64,000 nucleotides of DNA from Gelatoporia subvermispora B. Lineage: Eukaryota; Basidiomycota; Agaricomycetes; Polyporales; Gelatoporiaceae. This document shows, piece after piece, positions 54,632 through 64,000 of the stretch. A program made the translations under genes and the position numbers. The notes under the pieces are model-generated. The model did not search any database. It was not told the DNA's origin and was given only the letters and a program-made list of their open reading frames with translations. The stretch is taken from the NCBI GenBank assembly GCA_000320605.2, contig KB445793.1, positions 1,571,122 to 1,635,121 on the forward strand, given 5' to 3'. The first letter of the stretch is position 1; every line of letters starts with the position of its first letter.

Positions 54632-55347
54632 ACATCTAGTACGTCCAAATTCACATGGAACCATGTCCGCTGTAGTCTAATGTGCGTACGCGCAGATGCT
54701 GTCGAGTTACCTGCAGTTTGGACGAGTTGCTCGTGACTATGATGTATGATTCGCATAATCGAGCAAGATCTTTCGTCTACACGAGACCGGACCAAGGGCC
54801 CCTTCCTTGATCTTATCCTTCTTAACGCTTGTAGACATGTCCGTGAAAGAACTTTGCACGACGAAGCTTCATCGACAATACAAGCTGCTGGGTTCATCAG
54901 CAAGCTTTGCAAGACGCCATAATCAGTTATTCTTCTCTTTGATGCCCCGCGAATTGGTTCACTCCCTGATAGTACCTCATCATCGGTCTAGGTGCATATG
55001 TCTGGTCAGATCACGTCGTTCAGCAAGTGAGACATGCTCCGGGCGCTCATGGACGGGCGATATTCACACCCCAGGTCAATGGTATAGCGTCTGACTATAA
55101 GTTCCGAAGGTTCACACAGCACGGAACTCTAATCATGAACCTTAAAAGCTGGTCTGCCAAATCTCGACCGCGCATGGTATACAACACAGGCATAGTATAC
55201 AACCTCCATTTCGAAGAACATGAATGTAACCATCGTGCTGACGGCCTTTTCGAGAGTCGCATAGTACAGCATAGATATAACACACCGGCTCCGGATCATA
55301 ATCCAACAACAGCATATAGACATGGTCACCAGACGCAAAGCGACGGC
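54632..55347. other. Intergenic, convergent 3' regions
   Basis: About 715 bp between uL29m (+) and eL36 (-). Frames exist on both strands but none has support. AT-richer than the genes. Confidence 0.45.
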
Positions 55348-55842
55348 TTAGTGGGCAGTACGCCTCTGCTCCTGGATGATTGCGCTCAACTCTTCAATCT
55401 TGCGCTTGGAACGAAGAAGGGTGCCGAGCTATAGCAAAACATAGGCCCGACATAAACAACAAGCAACACAATCAGATTGTGGTACACGCACCCGCTTCTT
55501 GGCGAGCTTGCGCGCCCTCTTGTCCTAGAATGCAACGGTATAGATGAGTTCGCTGCTAAGGGCACAGCTCAAGAGATGACGAGTACCTTGGAGTTACGGA
55601 GGAGCTCCATGACACGACGCTCGTACGGCGAGAACCCTGTCACCTCCCGAATGACTGAACGCACAAAGCCATTGCGCTCAGTCTTGATGCCCTTGCGGTA
55701 GCTAGGCTTAGCGGCCTTGGGGATGGGAGTCGTCGGGTGGCCCTTGTTCAGGCCAGAGCTGAGGTCTATATATTGTGCAACAAATGTCAGAGACCTGGAT
55801 TCACAGGCTACAACCGTTAGGATACGCACTAGAACGGGCCAT
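55348..55842 (-). CDS. Cytosolic large ribosomal subunit protein eL36
   Basis: 60S ribosomal protein. Four exons. The first (from 55842) gives MARS plus one base of Asn; an intron of about 60 nt follows. Then [59 protein letters not shown], the core of the family. A short exon gives [11 protein letters not shown], and the last [26 protein letters not shown] before TAA (55348-55350). Length is about 101 residues, as usual for eL36. Short first exons of this kind are common in ribosomal protein genes. Confidence 0.95.
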
Positions 55843-56731
55843 TGGTATCTGCTGGGTATCCAAAGGCTGGAGGTATCGAGAGGACTTGAGGGAGCGGGCA
55901 GTCTGGGGAAATGATCTGATCGAGCTGGCCGCAGTCTGCCGTGGGTATTCTGAGTCTCAATTTCACCCAGCGGAGGATATTTCCTTCTCTCCTGATTGGC
56001 TGCTTGTCGCGATCGAAGGCAGCCGAGACATGCTCATCAACTGCTTCCGAGACGCGTATTTTGTGCAACCAGCCTCTATCGAGGCTCGAGCAGGATGTTC
56101 GCGAAACTTGGGCTCATAAACAACGCGTGAAGTTGTACTTTGTGGTCACCATACTTGAGAGGAAAGAGGGGCCTTGTGGAGGACGATTGAGCTCAAGTTT
56201 GCGCGGTGCACACTTCAACATCTTTCATCATTGCATGCGGGATGTGCACGCCAGTATTCGATTTGACGGTTCATGCAAGTGGTTCACCGTGAGATTGTAC
56301 TGTTACCCCAAGTCGAGTTGCAATGCGTATCATATCAATATGATCGAGCCGGTTAGCATGGAGGATCTCAACGCAGGTGTCACAAGTCCTCCCAATGTGT
56401 CACTGAAGAATGACAAGCGGAGGGAGGTGTATGGTGTCATGGACTGGACCATCTAATGTCGAGTGATACCAAGTTTTCAATGACAGGTAGAGGTGTAAGG
56501 ATCAGATTGCTGCAAACGCGAGGGTGTGGATTGCCGGGAGCCGCAGCGTGAAACTGGGACAGGAAGTGAAGAATCCTGGCGAATGTGTCGAACAACCTCT
56601 GCGCTACCTATGTTAACGGATTGCTTAGTTCATACGTCAGAATCATCGGCGGGCATACGTTTTGGACTAACCACTGTCTGACACGGGTCAAAGAAGTGCG
56701 TGTTGACCGGGGCAGTGAGCAACTCTTCAGT
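55843..56731. other. Unassigned region upstream of eL36
   Basis: About 890 bp. A plus-strand frame at 55941-56456 (171 codons, [20 protein letters not shown] onward) is long for chance but shows no family motif and overlaps the eL36 promoter side. It might be a remnant or an unknown gene. The eL36 promoter should be in the left part. Confidence 0.35.
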
Positions 56732-57112
56732 TCACGAAGGTATTTCCGCAGGTGGTTGATGTTTATTGCGTCTTCCTGGGTTATGCACCCCCCACTGGAG
56801 CATCTCTTTGCTCACCCAGCAGTCCCGCACCTTGCTGTCCTCGTACATCTCCAACTGCCTTCGTCCTCGCCGCAGAATATGCTCGATAGCAGAAATGTTC
56901 CGCGGGGACACAGCTGTCGCCTGAGTCCTGAATGCGTGCCGCACGTACAAGAGAAACTTTGGACGGGCCGGCTCAGGTTTCGAGTTGACCATGCGTAGAG
57001 CACTGCAGTTCGGGTAGTTGTCAGCTCCTGGAGGTTGACTGCCAAAAGCCTACACTTGCCGTCTATACAAAGAGAGAACCTCCCGCTGCAGCCCTGAATG
57101 TCGACCAGACAT
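56732..57112 (-). CDS. Succinate dehydrogenase assembly factor 1 (SDHAF1/Sdh6, LYR protein)
   Basis: Mitochondrial LYR protein that helps insert Fe-S clusters into the SDHB subunit of complex II. Two exons, 57112-57060 and 57002-56732, give 107 residues. Exon 1 reads MSGRHSGLQREVLSLYRR, which holds the LYR tripeptide. Exon 2 continues ALRMVNSKPEPARPKFLLYV, RHAFRTQATAVSPRNISAIE and HILRRGRRQLEMYED, the second signature (IExxxRRGRRQL) of the SDHAF1 family. The intron is 57 nt with a GC donor (GCAAGT) and a CAG acceptor; reading through gives an early TAG. The start lies 262 bp from the start of NDUFAF6 on the other strand. Confidence 0.9.
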
Positions 57113-57374
57113 GGCGAATTACTGAATGCTCTATCTGTTCTGTAGTCTTGAGTGAATGCTTGCGAACATGCTGATCGGTCGACGAGAGCCGAAGCTGAGA
57201 TGCGTTCCGCGTCAGCCCGCGTCGCGCTCCGCGCTCGTGACTTGTAACCTGACGCGTTTCTTACCGCGACTACCATCAAGCTGGAGTTTTCACGCACTTC
57301 CTATACCTGATACGCGCACACATCTTGGGCACATGAACTGAAACTGAGGATCATACTCGAACTTGCCTGGTAAT
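57113..57374. promoter_or_regulatory. Bidirectional promoter, SDHAF1 / NDUFAF6
   Basis: The start codons of the two respiratory-complex assembly factors are only 262 bp apart, head to head. No TATA box was seen on either side, as is common for housekeeping divergent promoters. Confidence 0.6.
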
Positions 57375-58596
57375 ATGCTGCGACATCTGGGGGCTCGTTC
57401 TGCGTCCGCTGCGCACAGGGGCGCTCGCGCCACCCGCTCTCGTCTTCACTCAACGCATAGCTCCGCGTCTCAAACAGATACGGGGATCCAGGACCCGTTT
57501 GCTTATTGCCGCGACATCGTTCGCAAACGCGACTATGAAGCCTATTTGACGTCGTACTTCTACCCACGCGAATTGCAGAGCGGGTTTTATGCGCTTAGAG
57601 CATTTTATGTACGTATGCTACACGGATTTCTCCATACTTGATGACCTACCGAGCGATAGATCGAACTCTCTACCGTGCAAGAGGCGGTTTCCAATCCCAC
57701 ACTTGGGAAAATGAGGACGCAGTTCTGGAGAGATGCAGTTAAGGGTATCCAGGACGTGCGTACTGTGGATCTTCGACTTCGAGTGATCATATGCAGACGG
57801 GTTCGCGACGTAGGACAGGCCACCGAAACACCCCATTGCGCTCGCATTGCATCAAGCATCTAAGAGAGCTAATCTGCCAGCATACCACCTGAAACGAATC
57901 ATCGACGCTAGGGTGCGTGCATCGGGGTGTCACTGATCATTGAATGCTGATGCAACGTGCACTCACAGGATGCGGAGCTACACTCACCAGTACATCTCAC
58001 GATCGACTCCCTGATTGCACACGCCGAGTCGACGTCGTCGACGTTCCTCTACCTGCTTCTATCTCTGCTGGATCTGTCATCGTCGTCGCTCTACTCCCAC
58101 GCTGCCTCGCATCTAGGGATTTCGAGTAGTATCGCGACGCTGCTTCGCGCGCTGCCATACCATGCGTCCAAGGGCCAAATGGTCATTCCTGCCGATATAA
58201 CGGCGCGTCATGGAGTGAGTCAGGAAGAGGTGTTCCGGAGGGGAGGCAATGCGCAGGGGATAGAAGACGCGGTCTTTCAATTTGCGACAGTGGCAAATGA
58301 TCACTTGATGACCGCCGTCCAGATGTTCAAGGATGAGGGGCTGGAGGGAAAGGTGCCGGTGGGCGCACGGTCGGTCTTCTTGAATGGGGTGAGTAAATAA
58401 CGCTCGCCCGAGCGGTCCGGTCGGTGTGCATCATTACAGCAGCTAACAGCCGCTGTCTGGGTCATAGATACCGGTGCGAATCTATCTTGAACGTCTCGAA
58501 TCTGTCAATTTCAATGCGTTCGACCCGTCGGTGCAGCTGCGGTCGTGGAAGTTGCCGTGGCGAGTATGGCGCGGGTACCAGAAAGGTACATTTTAG
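57375..58596 (+). CDS. Complex I assembly factor NDUFAF6 homologue (squalene/phytoene synthase fold)
   Basis: Mitochondrial protein of the prenyl-synthase fold that in animals is needed for early complex I assembly. Presequence MLRHLGARSASAAHRGARAT then SRLHSTHSSAS. The fold starts PFAYCRDIVRKRDYEAYLTS, YFYPRELQSGFYALRAFY, then after an intron IELSTVQEAVSNPTLGKMRT, QFWRDAVKGIQD. Later exons: DAELHSPVHLTIDSLIAHAE, STFLYLLLSLLDLSSSSLYS, ASHLGISSSIATLLRALPYH, KGQMVIPADITARHGVSQEE and FATVANDHLMTAVQMF. The last exon, joined by an intron near 58390-58467, is IPVRIYLERLESVNFNAFD, WKLPWRVWRGYQKGTF, TAG at 58594-58596. The paired Asp-rich catalytic motifs of active synthases are not evident, in line with a non-enzymatic assembly role. 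Confidence 0.9.
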
Positions 58597-59015
58597 GAGG
58601 TCGCGCCGAGGTTGCATTCTGCTTGTTAGGCTACCATGTTCACGAAACACGAATGTACACTTTCTTCTGCGTGCACACCGCCTCTTGCACAGCATCGTGG
58701 GGCGCGATGCGCATTGAGGGACCGGCGTCGGATGTCCAGCCTGGCGCCTACATGCAGGCCGGGCGTTGGGAAAAAGTTAAAGTTCCGCCACCTCTACTCC
58801 TGTGTTTGAACAGCGGCTCTCCGGCTGGACAGGTAGCCTTCATCTTCTCATCGACCGTCCTCTCAGCGTATCGCAGCCAGCGAGCGACATTGCCATCGCC
58901 CACGAATAACCTCACCGCCGGACGAAGGAGGTCGCTGCGAGGTCACCCGCGCGGACACAGCGTGTCACAGATATGGATCGTCTCTGCGGTATGCGTCTCA
59001 CGACGATGACCCCTC
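58597..59015. other. Upstream region of the F-box gene, 5' exon unresolved
   Basis: A plus-strand frame ending IWIVSA at a donor GTATGC (near 58989) can join in phase to ESLIIVPFLPDE at 59023, so a 5' exon probably lies here. Its start codon was not secured. Confidence 0.4.
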
Positions 59016-62000
59016 CGCCAGGAGAGCCTTATAATCGTCCCGTTTCTCCCAGACGAAATCATACAGCTTATTCTTAACGAATTGAATGACCCCACGAACC
59101 TCAGCCTGGTCTCGAAACGATACTATGAAGTCATGCAAGATCCTTATGTCCGCGCATCCTACTTCCTCTCTCGCCATGGGCGCATACAGGCATTTTATTG
59201 GGCACTCGGTAGAGGAAGGCTTATGACGAACCAAGTTATTGATGTGAGCTCCCCGCTGTTGCCATCTGTTCTTGCACCGCTCAAGCCAGGCGCCACCGCC
59301 TTAGATCCTGCTCACAAGCGGCGCTCACCTCTCTCGTTATCTTGTACAATGTGCCATACATCATTATTTCCGGACTCAAGTTACATTCATCAAGACCCTT
59401 TGGGTCCGTAGTATACAACTCCCTGTATTTACACACTTCCTCGTCGTCGCTAGCTCCATTTACGGGGACATCCCCCGCGGCAAGGGTGAAGACGATGGCA
59501 CTATATTCCTCACGCTCCTCGCCAACAGCAGATTTCTCACCGAGCAACGAAGTGGCAAGTGGGAGCTGATGAGAGATGTTGTCGAGAAGTACAAGGTGAG
59601 CATAGACGCTGTGACTGTTTGTGTCTTGCTCAAACGCCTTCCAGTTCATCCCCTTCTGTCACAAGGTCCGCTTGTGTATTGGAATATAAGAGTGACAGCG
59701 CATATATGCTGATGTTCATGTCCAGGATCCCTTGATGTCTCAGTTTCCCCTTGTCCTCGCAATTGAACCCCGACTACTTCCCTACGCCCGGGCAAATGGC
59801 TTCGATATGGATTGCAAGGTCGATATTCTCATAGTTTTCTGCTGTAGAAGTACCCCATCTGACGGTATAGACAGCATCGTGACTTCGTCTTCCGCAAGAT
59901 GTTTGAAAAGCCAGCTGTACCGCATGACGGCCGTGTGGATGAGATCGTCCAAAACGTGCAGGAGCTGTCCCGTTTGGATTCCAAGTGTGTTATACTATGA
60001 TTGCGCGTTATGACCTGGCTGACACCGACATGTATCTAGCATGTTCCTGAGTCGCACAGTCGCAGCTGAGATCTGTATGGAGGCAAAGACGAACGAGTCC
60101 GCATATGCCGCCCTGAAGAGGCTCGACAAGGAAGGCGCTCTGAGATTTGAGTTATCGTACGTGTGCTACCCTTTGTATTGTAGACGCTCATCTGATAATG
60201 GTATGTGGGGCAGTGGTGTAGTTGAAGAACTGACAAAGGTATATGTGAACACGATCCCCTGTACGACAATTGTGGCTGACGGAGCACTCAGCTTTTCCTC
60301 AACACGCGCTCCATCGCAAACAGCTACACGTTTAATGTGTTGCGCGAGTTACGCGCTGACTTCCCCTCGCAAGACCCGACTGTTCGCCTTGTTCTTCTCC
60401 TGACTGTATTCCTCTCTGAGCAAGCGCCGTACCACGGCAGTCTCACCGCAACAGTTCGTGCCTCTCCACCACTTGGCGATTATGCGCGCAAATGCAAGGA
60501 CAAGCTTGAGGGCATGAATCTCAATCCAGTGACACGGAAGGACCTCTATGATGTCCTCCTTAATCCGTTCACACCAGACAGGTGCGGCGGCATCTTGCAG
60601 TACGGCCAGATCGTGCTCGGTATGAGCGACGAGAAGATCGAACAACTCGCGAAGGATGTCGCCATGAGCTGTCTGGAGATAGGCAGCAAAGGCAAGATGT
60701 TGGAACAGCTTGTCCGATATTCGCCCGCGGTAGAGCGCGCGTTGCAAGCTCACATCGTGTCCAACTACCGACTCGACGTCGACGACCTCCCAGCACACGA
60801 CGATGAGAAGGCGTGTTCCAAATATGAAGCCAAGCTGTGCAGGGTCGTGATGTCCTTCACCTCGTACTTCAATGTCATGGATCTTGATGTCTCAATGCAA
60901 GCTGGGACTTCGCCTCATGGCGTGGGCGACATGGAAGATACAGAATCTACCGAAAGGTCAGATGCGAGTGTCAGGGTCTTGCCCTCGATAGACGACGTTG
61001 AGGACCTGGTCAGTGGCATCTTCCGTTGAGCTTTCCGGGTCAGCTGAACATGGTGTCCTTGTAGGGTCGCATCACGCAGGACACGTTGTCTTCCATGATT
61101 CGCAAAGATGAAGTGGCTCCTGTGGGTAGACGTCGAAGATACTTTGGCACATATCCCAACTACACAGATCATGCGGGAAAGCTGACTTACCCGGCTGGTA
61201 AGCATCCTACTATCTTACTGGATCACTTTGATCCATGAAGTGTCCAGATTTCACCGATGTCGGTCGATGGGCTCTGCTGCATTTCAAACCGCCTAGTGCG
61301 GTTGCTGCAATATTCATGAACCACGCTGTTGTTAACGGGACAATCACAGTAAGTTCACATCCCGCCTACCATGTGCCCACTCCTTATCATGTTCCTCCAG
61401 TATATCCAAATGCAAAACAACATGGTCAGTATGCGGACTCCAGTCACTTTGAAGCACTTCAAACTACTCGCAAGATTGGGTCGAGCGCCGGTAAGTCCTC
61501 TTGTCTAGTCTGATTTCGTTTAGACTAACTTGTTGCAGGAAATGGTTATGTATGATGCCATTGAGCATGGAGCTCGATTCTACTTCAGCGAAGAGGATTA
61601 CCTAGATCCGGCTGAGTTAGAAGGGTCCTACGAGGGCGACTCATACCAATCCCGGAACAACTCGGTTAAGCCAGAAGTTCACTCTGTACTCGTCCAGATT
61701 GTGGCACCGAGTGTGAATAGTACACAGACGCAGCATCATTCGGAAGGTCGTGGGGTCAAGCGCCCTCGGAGAAGTGCCACGACATCTATCAAGTCATATG
61801 CTGTGCCAGACAGCGATGATGAGGTCATCATGGACGAGCCAGATTGCGTATTCGTCAACGACATCGTGCGCAATGTATCCAAGAAGACTGAAGACTTACC
61901 TCTTCTGCGATGGGTCGAACACTTGACGCAATTGCTCAGGGATGAGCAGAAGAAGGTACATTGACGCATCAAATGTTCTAGGATGGGGCTCACCTTAGCA

Positions 62001-62304
62001 ACTTAGTATAATGACACCAAGAAACGTGCACAGGCCTTGGCTCCGGCCGGCACAAAAGTTCGAGTGCCCAAGGTGTGCCTATCTGCTTAACAGCCCCGCG
62101 AGCATCACTGATACCAAGTGACAGAGCGAATTCTTGAAATCACTTGCTTCCAATCTGCCTCGTATTCGTAAAATGGTCCAATGCTATCAGCATTACAATC
62201 AAGGCGACGATGTCCCCGAGGCTACCTACATCGAGGGCGATGATGATGAATACATTGACCGCAGCACTAGGTCCAAACGGCGTAGGGTTGGAGGCTCGTT
62301 TTAA
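59016..62304 (+). CDS. Large F-box protein of unknown target (5' end unresolved)
   Basis: The F-box is FLPDEIIQLILNELNDPTNL, SLVSKRYYEVMQDPYVRASY, which would bind Skp1 in an SCF ubiquitin ligase. Next come RHGRIQAFYWALGRGRLM and HLSRYLVQCAIHHYF, an ankyrin- or HEAT-like helical part. Further exons give LPYARANGFDMDCK, FRKMFEKPAVPHDGRVDEIV, FLSRTVAAEICMEAKTNESA, LREDFPSQ-like LRELRADFPSQDPTVRLVLL and VLLNPFTPDRCGGILQYGQI. An intron with donor GTCAGT near 61008 removes an apparent stop at 61027 and continues GRITQDTLSSMIRKDEVAPV. The C-terminal part, PRRSATTSIKSYAVPDSDDE and SEFLKSLASNLPRIRKMVQC, ends DRSTRSKRRRVGGSF, TAA at 62302-62304; it has a nuclear-type basic end. The family is basidiomycete-specific as far as I can tell, with no known target. 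Confidence 0.72.
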
Positions 62305-62635
62305 CTTATTAATAGGGACAGTATTTCTGCATGACCCACCCCATCGTTTCGAAACACTTAGCATTGCACCATCATGGACTCTCATTCCTCACACGCTCTC
62401 GCGGTAGGGTATAATACGCTTAGGTCCATAATATTCTTAGTAACTTCGGAGTGCTAGTATACAACCGGCATGTCTAATAGTATGTTTCATCTCCGTCGCG
62501 GCAGATCCGTGAGTACTCGCCCTCCGAGCTGCTTCGAAAAAGGAAATGATCGATCAAACCCGAATGCAGATTGGCTCATGATGCTCTGTTGACCTTCGCC
62601 GCAGAGAACAGGTATAAAGCGATTGTTCCGATGTT
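62305..62635. promoter_or_regulatory. Intergenic, amidohydrolase promoter
   Basis: About 330 bp. GGTATAAAGCG with a TATAAA at about 62612, 24 bp before the ATG, is close for a TATA box. Nothing else was seen. Confidence 0.4.
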
Positions 62636-64000
62636 ATGGCGACCACAGATCTGCAATCGCACTCGGCTCAGTTAGTGATCCACAATGTTCACCTGGCCAG
62701 TATCTCTGCGGACGATGTACCGCAGCAAACTTATACGATTATCTGCAATGGCAATGAGATCGCCACCATCAGACCCGCAGCAGTAGATGGAGAGGTAGTC
62801 TCAGCGCAGCGCATCGAGCAGGAGTATTCCAACGCTACGATACTCGACGCTGGAGGCCGTGGAATCTTATTGCCATCGTGCGTACACGGTTGGCTCCGGG
62901 TATAAGGCTGACATGGAGTACATTTACCAGATTTTGTCATGCACATATTCATCTGGACAAGTGCTTCCTATTACCCGGAGGATGTGATCATTTAAGTACA
63001 GGGTGTGTTCGAATTTCCCCCCCGCCTCGCGACGTCTGACTTGTATTGCTGGATTGATCTGTCGTTCACCGATGATAGAGGCTTCCAAGAGGCATTGAAG
63101 GTGACAGCCAAAGCCAAAGCCGGCTTTCCAACACATATCGACGATTTATACGCCAGAGGCAAACGGCTGGTCACCGAGAGCATCAAGTGCGGCGTCACCA
63201 TAATGCGCGCGCACGTTGAAGTGGACCAAATCGTCCATATGTTTTGCTTGGATGCAGGGTTGCGACTGAAAGAAGAGTTCAAAGACACTTGCGACCTACA
63301 GCTTGCAGGTAAGCACGCTCAGTGGGTGTGCAGAGATTGTCATGATGTCCCATTCACCCTTTTATCACCAGTCTTCGCACAAGACCCCTTGTTTGCCGGT
63401 TGTGAATCAGAAGAACCTGGAATGAACTATGATATCCTATGTCAAGCCGCCGGGATGTCAGGTGTCTCCGCAATTGGATCGGCACCATACGTCGAGCCGA
63501 GCATCGCACATGCCAAACGGAACATCGACCTTGTCCTCGAACTCGCTTTCAGGGAAAAACTTCATGTGGACTTTCACCTTGATTACAACCTCGACCAAGG
63601 GTCAGAACCCCTTATATGGTACCTCGTTTCAAAACTTCGCGAGCGCATCAGGAACAATAGGTGGCATCTAGGCGCTCGGGTCTGCGTGGGGCATGCGACA
63701 CGACTAACCCTCTTCTCACATGAGGAGTGGCACAAGCTTGCTCAAGAAGTCGGTGACCCCATGATAGGTACCGTCGAAAATTGTGATGGTCAAACCGAAG
63801 ACGGTACTTTAGCGTTGACCTTAGTCGGGCTACCTCCGAGCGACCTCTATATGATGGGACGTGATATGGCAACCCCACCCCGTGGGACGTTGGATGCCAT
63901 TCGCCTTAGGCGGGAACACAACTTGCGAGTAGCAATGTCAATCAATAATGTTGGCAACGCATTCACTCCCCAAGGCACGACCGATCCACTCGCCCTGTGC
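62636..64000 (+). CDS. Amidohydrolase of the cytosine deaminase type (3' end outside window)
   Basis: Metal-dependent hydrolase of the CodA-like group acting on a cyclic amide or N-acyl substrate. The start MATTDLQSHSAQLVIHNVHL begins a small beta domain (CNGNEIATIRPAAVDGEVV). After the first intron (from about 62879 to 62930) comes SFCHAHIHLDKCFLLPGG, the HxH metal site in the CodA-like HIHLDK form. Later blocks: HIDDLYARGKRLVTESIKCG, VTIMRAHVEVDQIVHMFCLD, SVSAIGSAPYVEPSIAHAKR, LHVDFHLDYNLDQGSEPLIW (His of the metal site), RVCVGHATRLTLFSHEEWHK (second His), VGLPPSDLYMMGRDMATPPR and VAMSINNVGNAFTPQGTTDP, where the usual catalytic Asp would be Asn or nearby. It is cut by the window end. The guanine deaminase near 2.3 kb is a different subfamily. 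Confidence 0.85.

Noticed and set aside
60337..61029. Gene end at 61029 for the F-box protein
   Set aside because: A GTCAGT donor upstream of this stop joins in phase to GRITQDTLSSMIRKD, which continues a protein-like chain to 62304.

Overview
The window is nuclear DNA of a filamentous basidiomycete, most likely an Agaricomycete. The reasons are dense genes broken by GT-AG introns of about 45-75 nt, moderately GC-rich codon use, Zn2Cys6 and basidiomycete-type regulators, an alternative oxidase (AOX), Ure2p-like glutathione transferases (GSTs) of the kind expanded in wood-decay fungi, and intron-containing tRNA-Glu genes. No transposon, CRISPR array, rDNA or viral insertion was recognised. Gene models were made by eye from reading frames, splice signals and family motifs; exon borders are given only where the frames prove them. 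LAYOUT 0-16.6 kb: 3' end of a possible ORC6 gene; an EBP-type sterol isomerase (-) divergent from guanine deaminase (+); a BTB protein (-) divergent from MON1 (+); mitoribosomal mS41 (+); tRNA-Glu(TTC); an intronless zinc-finger gene (+); the FHA splicing factor Pml1/SNIP1 (-); tRNA-Glu(CTC); a secreted class 3 lipase (-). LAYOUT 16.6-36 kb: a gene-poor stretch with one unrecognised candidate gene; a Zn2Cys6 regulator (+); a CHFR-like RING ligase with a PBZ-like poly(ADP-ribose)-binding motif (+); a long kelch/BTB protein (-); pyridoxamine-phosphate oxidase (+); a second Zn2Cys6 regulator (-) whose zinc cluster contains a 13-nt microexon. LAYOUT 36-50 kb: a small mitochondrial protein, then AOX, three tandem Ure2p-like GST genes and a Spo71-like PH-domain gene, all on the + strand. 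Between the GSTs lie a decayed 5' end of the Spo71-like gene and a decayed 3' end of AOX. These show that a block AOX-GST-Spo71 was duplicated in tandem and trimmed so that only the GSTs stayed in three copies. All three GST promoters keep an inverted repeat and a TATA box at nearly fixed spacing. LAYOUT 50-64 kb: mitoribosomal uS12m (-) divergent from the SUMO ligase NSE2 (+); mitoribosomal uL29m (+); cytosolic eL36 (-); the complex II assembly factor SDHAF1 (-) head-to-head with the complex I assembly factor NDUFAF6 (+); a large F-box protein (+); and an amidohydrolase running off the right end. Nuclear genes for mitochondrial function are frequent (mS41, AOX, uS12m, uL29m, SDHAF1, NDUFAF6 and the small presequence protein). 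The most unusual structures are the GST amplification block, the conserved GST promoter palindrome, the microexon, and the CHFR-like protein that keeps a PBZ but shows no FHA domain.
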